Source: Sorangium cellulosum So0157-2 (GTDB lineage: Bacteria; Myxococcota_A; Polyangia; Polyangiales; Polyangiaceae). From it: DNA of 64,000 nt. The notes below the pieces were generated by a model. The model ran no database searches. It saw only the letters and a list, made by a program, of their open reading frames with translations, and had not been told where the DNA came from. The stretch spans positions 5,443,501 to 5,507,500 of the forward strand of contig NC_021658.1 in the NCBI RefSeq assembly GCF_000418325.1, read 5' to 3'. A program made the position numbers and the translations under genes. Positions 60,486-64,000 of this stretch are shown piece by piece; positions within the stretch are counted from its first letter, which is position 1, and each line of letters opens with the position of its first letter.

Positions 60486-61949
60486 TCAAGAGCTCCGCCA
60501 CTGCCGTAGATCGAGGCCTCCCGCGATCGGCGCGCTCGGGTCCACGAGCCACACTTGATCGCTGAAGCGATCAACCCCGGCGGGATCGCCGCCGACCACG
60601 ACGGAGAGGACGCGGGCTCCGGCGTCTTGCTTCGCGCGAGCCACTTGCTGTGCGACGTGTGCGCTGGCGCGGCACAGGCCGTCGGTCACCACCAGCACAT
60701 CCGCCTTGGCGTATGCGTCCGTTCTCAGAAGCTCGAGCGCGCGGAGCAGGGGGGTGTCGTAATCGGTGCCGGCATGAAACCCCATGCTCAGGAAGTCGAG
60801 CAGGTGCACGAGGCCCTGCCGACCGCGCCGAATTTCCAGCGGCTCCGCCTCCCCGGGCCCGCCGAACAGGAGGAGCTGAACTGGACGGCCCTTGGGAACG
60901 AGCTGCCGCACTACGGCCAGGATCAGCGCCTTCGCGACCGCCTCGGGCGCACCTTGCATGGAGCCGCTCGTGTCCACGCACGCGATGGCAGGACCACGCC
61001 GCTCGTCCGCGGGCGTGGTCTCCGTTGTGGCTCCCAGCAGCTCCAGGCAGACGAGCCGATGCTCGACGAGGCGCTGGAAGAAGAGATCCTCGGTCTCGGG
61101 AGCCCCGAGCAAGGCGAGCTCACATCCGAGCGCGTCCGAGAGCTCTCCGCCGACGCGCACGCCCGCAACCGCTTCGCGGCCGCCGCGCTCTGCCCGGCGT
61201 GCCTGACGTTGCAGCGCGTCGAGCCGCCCGAGCTCCTCCACGACCCGGCGAAGCACCGGCAACCGCCCGAGCAGCGCTGACAGGCGCTCGATGCGCGCCA
61301 GCAACGTCCGGTGGAGCTGGCCCGTCGCGAAGTCCCAGCCGACGCCGGGGACGAGCGCGCCGAGGGCGAGCACCGCTTCTCCGCATGCGCGCGCGGCGGC
61401 CGTGGCCGCCGCGGCCGCGTCATCGGCGCCGAGCTGCTCCCGGACCCGCGCGCCCAGGCCCAGGGCGCTTCGTCCGCGGGGCAGGGGGCCTGACACCGGC
61501 AGCGGGAAGCCGTCGGGCAGGCGCCGCCCCACGAGCACCGCGAGCTGCTTGCGCAGCGCCTGTGCCTCGCTTTCCTCATCACCGGCACCACCCGCCTTCC
61601 CCATGGCGTCTCGGTGAGCGCCGCTCGCCTTCGGGGTGCGCGCGCCGTGGTGGCGGAGGACGTGCGTACTCCACGCGACCGCACAGGCCGCCGCTCGCAA
61701 CGGCTCTCTCTGGCACGCGATCTCGAGCAGGCGTAGCTCGCCGTCGGCCACGGCGAACCACAGCGCGCCCAGCGGTCCCGGGTCGCCCACGGGCGCGCCG
61801 CAGAGTCGCCTGGCGACCGCGAGCGTCGCCGCGCCGATCCACGGTTCCAGGCCGACGGACGCAGCCAGCGCGCGGAGCTCCGGCGTCGCGTCCGCGAGCG
61901 GCGCTAGCGGATCACCTTCCACAGGTGAGCGCGTCCGAGCCTCACGCAT
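60486..61949 (-). CDS. vWA-domain protein, ViaA-like partner of MoxR
   Basis: The product has 487 residues. ATG 61949 overlaps the MoxR gene end by 8 bp. The N-terminal 300 residues are Ala/Leu-rich helices. The vWA domain starts near 318 with the MIDAS motif ACVDTSGSMQGAPEAVAKALIL (D-x-S-x-S at about 323-327), followed by VQLLLFGGPGEAE, then HAGTDYDTPLLRALELL (T of the MIDAS near 390), and VLVVTDGLC. vWA proteins paired with MoxR ATPases act as adaptors, as in RavA-ViaA. Role here unknown. Confidence 0.82.
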   Translation of the reverse strand: MREARTRSPVEGDPLAPLADATPELRALAASVGLEPWIGAATLAVARRLCGAPVGDPGPLGALWFAVADGELRLLEIACQREPLRAAACAVAWSTHVLRHHGARTPKASGAHRDAMGKAGGAGDEESEAQALRKQLAVLVGRRLPDGFPLPVSGPLPRGRSALGLGARVREQLGADDAAAAATAAARACGEAVLALGALVPGVGWDFATGQLHRTLLARIERLSALLGRLPVLRRVVEELGRLDALQRQARRAERGGREAVAGVRVGGELSDALGCELALLGAPETEDLFFQRLVEHRLVCLELLGATTETTPADERRGPAIACVDTSGSMQGAPEAVAKALILAVVRQLVPKGRPVQLLLFGGPGEAEPLEIRRGRQGLVHLLDFLSMGFHAGTDYDTPLLRALELLRTDAYAKADVLVVTDGLCRASAHVAQQVARAKQDAGARVLSVVVGGDPAGVDRFSDQVWLVDPSAPIAGGLDLRQWRSS

Positions 61950-63636
61950 TGGCGGTCGGCGATCCGGAGGCGGGGAGGGAAGGGGCCTTGGGAAGGTGTG
62001 GCGAGACGTTCTTCTGGATCCAGGTGGTCCAGCGCTCGAACACCTGCTTGAGATGCTCTCGCGTAGCCTCTTTTCGCTCAGCTGGGCCGCCGGCCCGTGA
62101 GCTCATGCGGGCGCGCGCCTGATCGACCAACGATGCGAGCACGGCGCCCGTATCTTTCCCGACAAGGAGGCGGTGCGCATTCGTGTCATCGACCACGACC
62201 GGTGCAGCCCGCTCGTGGTGGTACGAGCTGCGCCGGGTTGGCGCCCCATCGGTATCCAGGCCGATCGCATCGTCGGCATCGGTAGGCGCGCATACCCACA
62301 GCTTCACTTCGCTGCCGTAATATCCGCGATCCTGCGACGCCTGGCGCATGCGCGAGATCAAGAGGCTCGCGGGACCATAGGCGGCGACCGCGGCGCGATG
62401 CTGCGCGCTCGTGCGCTCGAAGGCCTGGAGCCTGGTTCGCACGGCCACGAGCCCTGCGACGAGCTCGGGAGGCAGCTCCGTGCACCAGGGCGTGCGTGCG
62501 AGCTCCTGCTGCAGGTGCTCGAGGTGCTTATCGAGCAGCTCCCGGGCCCTGCGGCATGCGTCGTCGAACCGGTCCAGCCGGCGGACGGCACCGAGGCGCC
62601 ATCTCGACAGATCCGGGGAGGCTGCGTCCGCCTCGATCTCGGCCCACAGCTGCCGCAGGGGCGTCAGGTACTCGTCATGCTCGTCCAGAACCACGAGCGA
62701 CTCGCGCACGCACATGCGGACGCCGGCCTGGTCGGCTCCTGGATCTCCGAAGCAATGCTCGAGGAGCACCACGTCGAGCGGCGAGATCCTGGCGCGCCCG
62801 GAGGTGAGGGCGGACATCTTGAGCAGCTCCAGCGACCAGCGCCAGCGGCGATCGCTCGCATCGACGTCCTCCTCGGAGAACCTCTCGCGCACCCGGAGCA
62901 GCGCCTTGCGCGCGCCGTCGTCGGCGCCGATCCTCTTTGCCCGCTCTCGCAGCCACTCGATCTCTTCGCGTGTGAGCTTGTCGGTGGCGACTGGCTGATA
63001 CGCCGGCACCTCGCCAAGGCATACCTGGAGGAACTTCTCCGAATCGGCGATGGGGGGGACGCTCATGCGGACGAGGAACCGGTCATAGAGAGCTCCGAGC
63101 CCTCCTTCCGGGTCCGGGGGCTCGTTGCTGGCGCCGATGATGCTGATCAGCGGCGCCTCATCGCGGTGCTTGCCGTGATGAAACACCCGCTCGTTGATGA
63201 GGGTGAGCAAGCTGTTCAGGATCGCGCTGTTTGCCTTGAAGACCTCGTCGAGGAAGGCGATGTGCGCGCGCGGCAGGTACCCCTCGGTGAGCCGGCGGTA
63301 ATCTTCTTCTTTGAGCCCGGGGATGCTGACCGGCCCGAAGAGCTCGTCGGGGTGGGTGAATTTCGAGAGGAGGTACTCGAAGAGCGTCGCGTCGTGCAGG
63401 CTCTCGCAGAGCGCCCTGGCCAGCAGGCTCTTCGCCGTCCCCGGCGGCCCGAGCAGCAACACGTGGTGCCCCGACAGGATCGCGAGCATTGCGACGCGGA
63501 CGTGGATCGCGCGCTCGACGAAGCTTCGATCGAGCGCCTGCAAGAGCCGGTTGATCTTCCCCTGGATGTACGCGAGCTCTGGGGCTACGGCGGTCACCGG
63601 AGCCGCCACCTCATGAGAACCGGGATTCACCGGCAC
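61942..63636 (-). CDS. MoxR-family AAA+ ATPase, RavA-like
   Basis: The product has 564 residues, GTG start 63636. Walker A is LLLGPPGTAKSLLARAL near 58-74, Walker B HIAFLDEVFKAN near 125, and sensor 1 SIIGASNEPPDPEGG near 163. RFLVRMSVPPI is near 187, and a lid with RRWRWSLELLKMSAL near 265. The 300-residue C-terminal helical extension is typical of RavA-type members. It is paired with the vWA gene by an 8-bp overlap. Such pairs often work as chaperones; proximity to Wadjet suggests a defence island, but the link is positional only. Confidence 0.85.
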   Translation of the reverse strand: MPVNPGSHEVAAPVTAVAPELAYIQGKINRLLQALDRSFVERAIHVRVAMLAILSGHHVLLLGPPGTAKSLLARALCESLHDATLFEYLLSKFTHPDELFGPVSIPGLKEEDYRRLTEGYLPRAHIAFLDEVFKANSAILNSLLTLINERVFHHGKHRDEAPLISIIGASNEPPDPEGGLGALYDRFLVRMSVPPIADSEKFLQVCLGEVPAYQPVATDKLTREEIEWLRERAKRIGADDGARKALLRVRERFSEEDVDASDRRWRWSLELLKMSALTSGRARISPLDVVLLEHCFGDPGADQAGVRMCVRESLVVLDEHDEYLTPLRQLWAEIEADAASPDLSRWRLGAVRRLDRFDDACRRARELLDKHLEHLQQELARTPWCTELPPELVAGLVAVRTRLQAFERTSAQHRAAVAAYGPASLLISRMRQASQDRGYYGSEVKLWVCAPTDADDAIGLDTDGAPTRRSSYHHERAAPVVVDDTNAHRLLVGKDTGAVLASLVDQARARMSSRAGGPAERKEATREHLKQVFERWTTWIQKNVSPHLPKAPSLPASGSPTANA

Positions 63637-63866
63637 AGCATAGCGGGACCAGGCCGTGGGGTGTCGAGGGCGAAGAGGCCCCTCGGTGGCGTCTCGGTCG
63701 ACGCTCCGCAGCGTCGTGGGCCCTCCGACCTGCCGTGACGGCTGCAGCCAGCGCCGCCCACGGAGCCCATGTGCGAGGATGCGCGACGGTAAGCGCCCAG
63801 CGTTCCGGAAAGGTTCGGGATCTTGCGTGACCGATCGACGGTCCGCTACCGTCGCAGCGCACCGTC

Positions 63867-64000
63867 ATGCTGACCGACGAACAGCTCACCACCGTCTGGA
63901 AGGGCTTCACCCCACCTGCCGGGTGGGCGAAATGGCAAAAGGACTACCTCGACTTCCTCTCCTGGGTGCGCAGCGCCCCCGAGTCCGAGCTGCGCACCGA
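63867..64000 (+). CDS. Start of an unidentified gene (truncated by window end)
   Basis: The ATG at 63867 opens a frame that reaches the window end (44 codons): MLTDEQLTTVWKGF, then PAGWAKWQKDYLDFLSW. Codon use is natural and no stop occurs. Too short to identify; it could be part of the same island. It is divergent from the MoxR gene by about 230 bp. Confidence 0.45.
   Translation, partial: MLTDEQLTTVWKGFTPPAGWAKWQKDYLDFLSWVRSAPESELRT

Noticed and set aside
60281..60574. Small minus-strand gene after the vWA gene
   Set aside because: Partly protein-like but overlaps the vWA 3' end in another frame and lacks a credible start.

Overview
The window is very GC-rich, uses GC-ending codons almost throughout and is densely coding. 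It carries gene families typical of Polyangiales/Sorangium-type Myxococcota: DUF2169 and DUF4150 type VI proteins, RsbR-like PAS-STAS proteins, HEAT-repeat arrays and small sigma/HTH modules. It is most simply read as an accessory region of a large myxobacterial chromosome. No rRNA, complete tRNA or CRISPR array was seen.

1-17.5 kb: a type VI secretion (T6SS) effector/tip cluster. On the left are a HEAT-repeat protein running off the edge and a ketosynthase-like protein without the active-site Cys. Next come a putative PD-(D/E)XK (VRR-NUC-like) effector with three downstream genes, one of them a DUF3396 immunity-type protein, then a DUF4150 PAAR-like tip protein and a DUF2169 adaptor. Three tandem vgrG genes, a DUF6484-like protein and a divergent pair of paralogous small proteins follow.

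17.5-25.8 kb: a mosaic. It holds a tRNA-3'-end-like attachment site next to a frameshifted tyrosine recombinase, a decayed ORF, a PAS-PAS-STAS (RsbR-like) regulator, a winged-helix protein and an 851-aa HEAT-repeat protein whose 3' end is duplicated 4 kb upstream. An orphan gene with a strong ribosome-binding site follows a long hairpin.

25.8-31.4 kb: eleven identical 44-bp tandem repeats (plus variants), interrupted by a 4,924-bp IS1-family transposon. The transposon has matching terminal inverted repeats and a perfect 8-bp target duplication. It carries the transposase, an orphan gene, a Panacea-type toxin-antitoxin pair and a small-protein/sigma-factor/HTH trio.

31.4-63.7 kb: a defence island. 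A complete class 1 DISARM (drmD, drmMI, drmA, drmB, drmC, all on the minus strand) is split by a Septu-like ptuA-ptuB pair, an opposite-strand orphan gene and a small ORF resembling the end of drmMI. Upstream lies an HTH-TPR protein. To its right are an unrecognised two-gene PD-(D/E)XK module, a Wadjet-type operon (jetABCD) in which jetC and jetD are joined by four 14-bp repeats forming a stop-start relay, and a MoxR ATPase/vWA pair. A partial plus-strand gene starts at the right edge.
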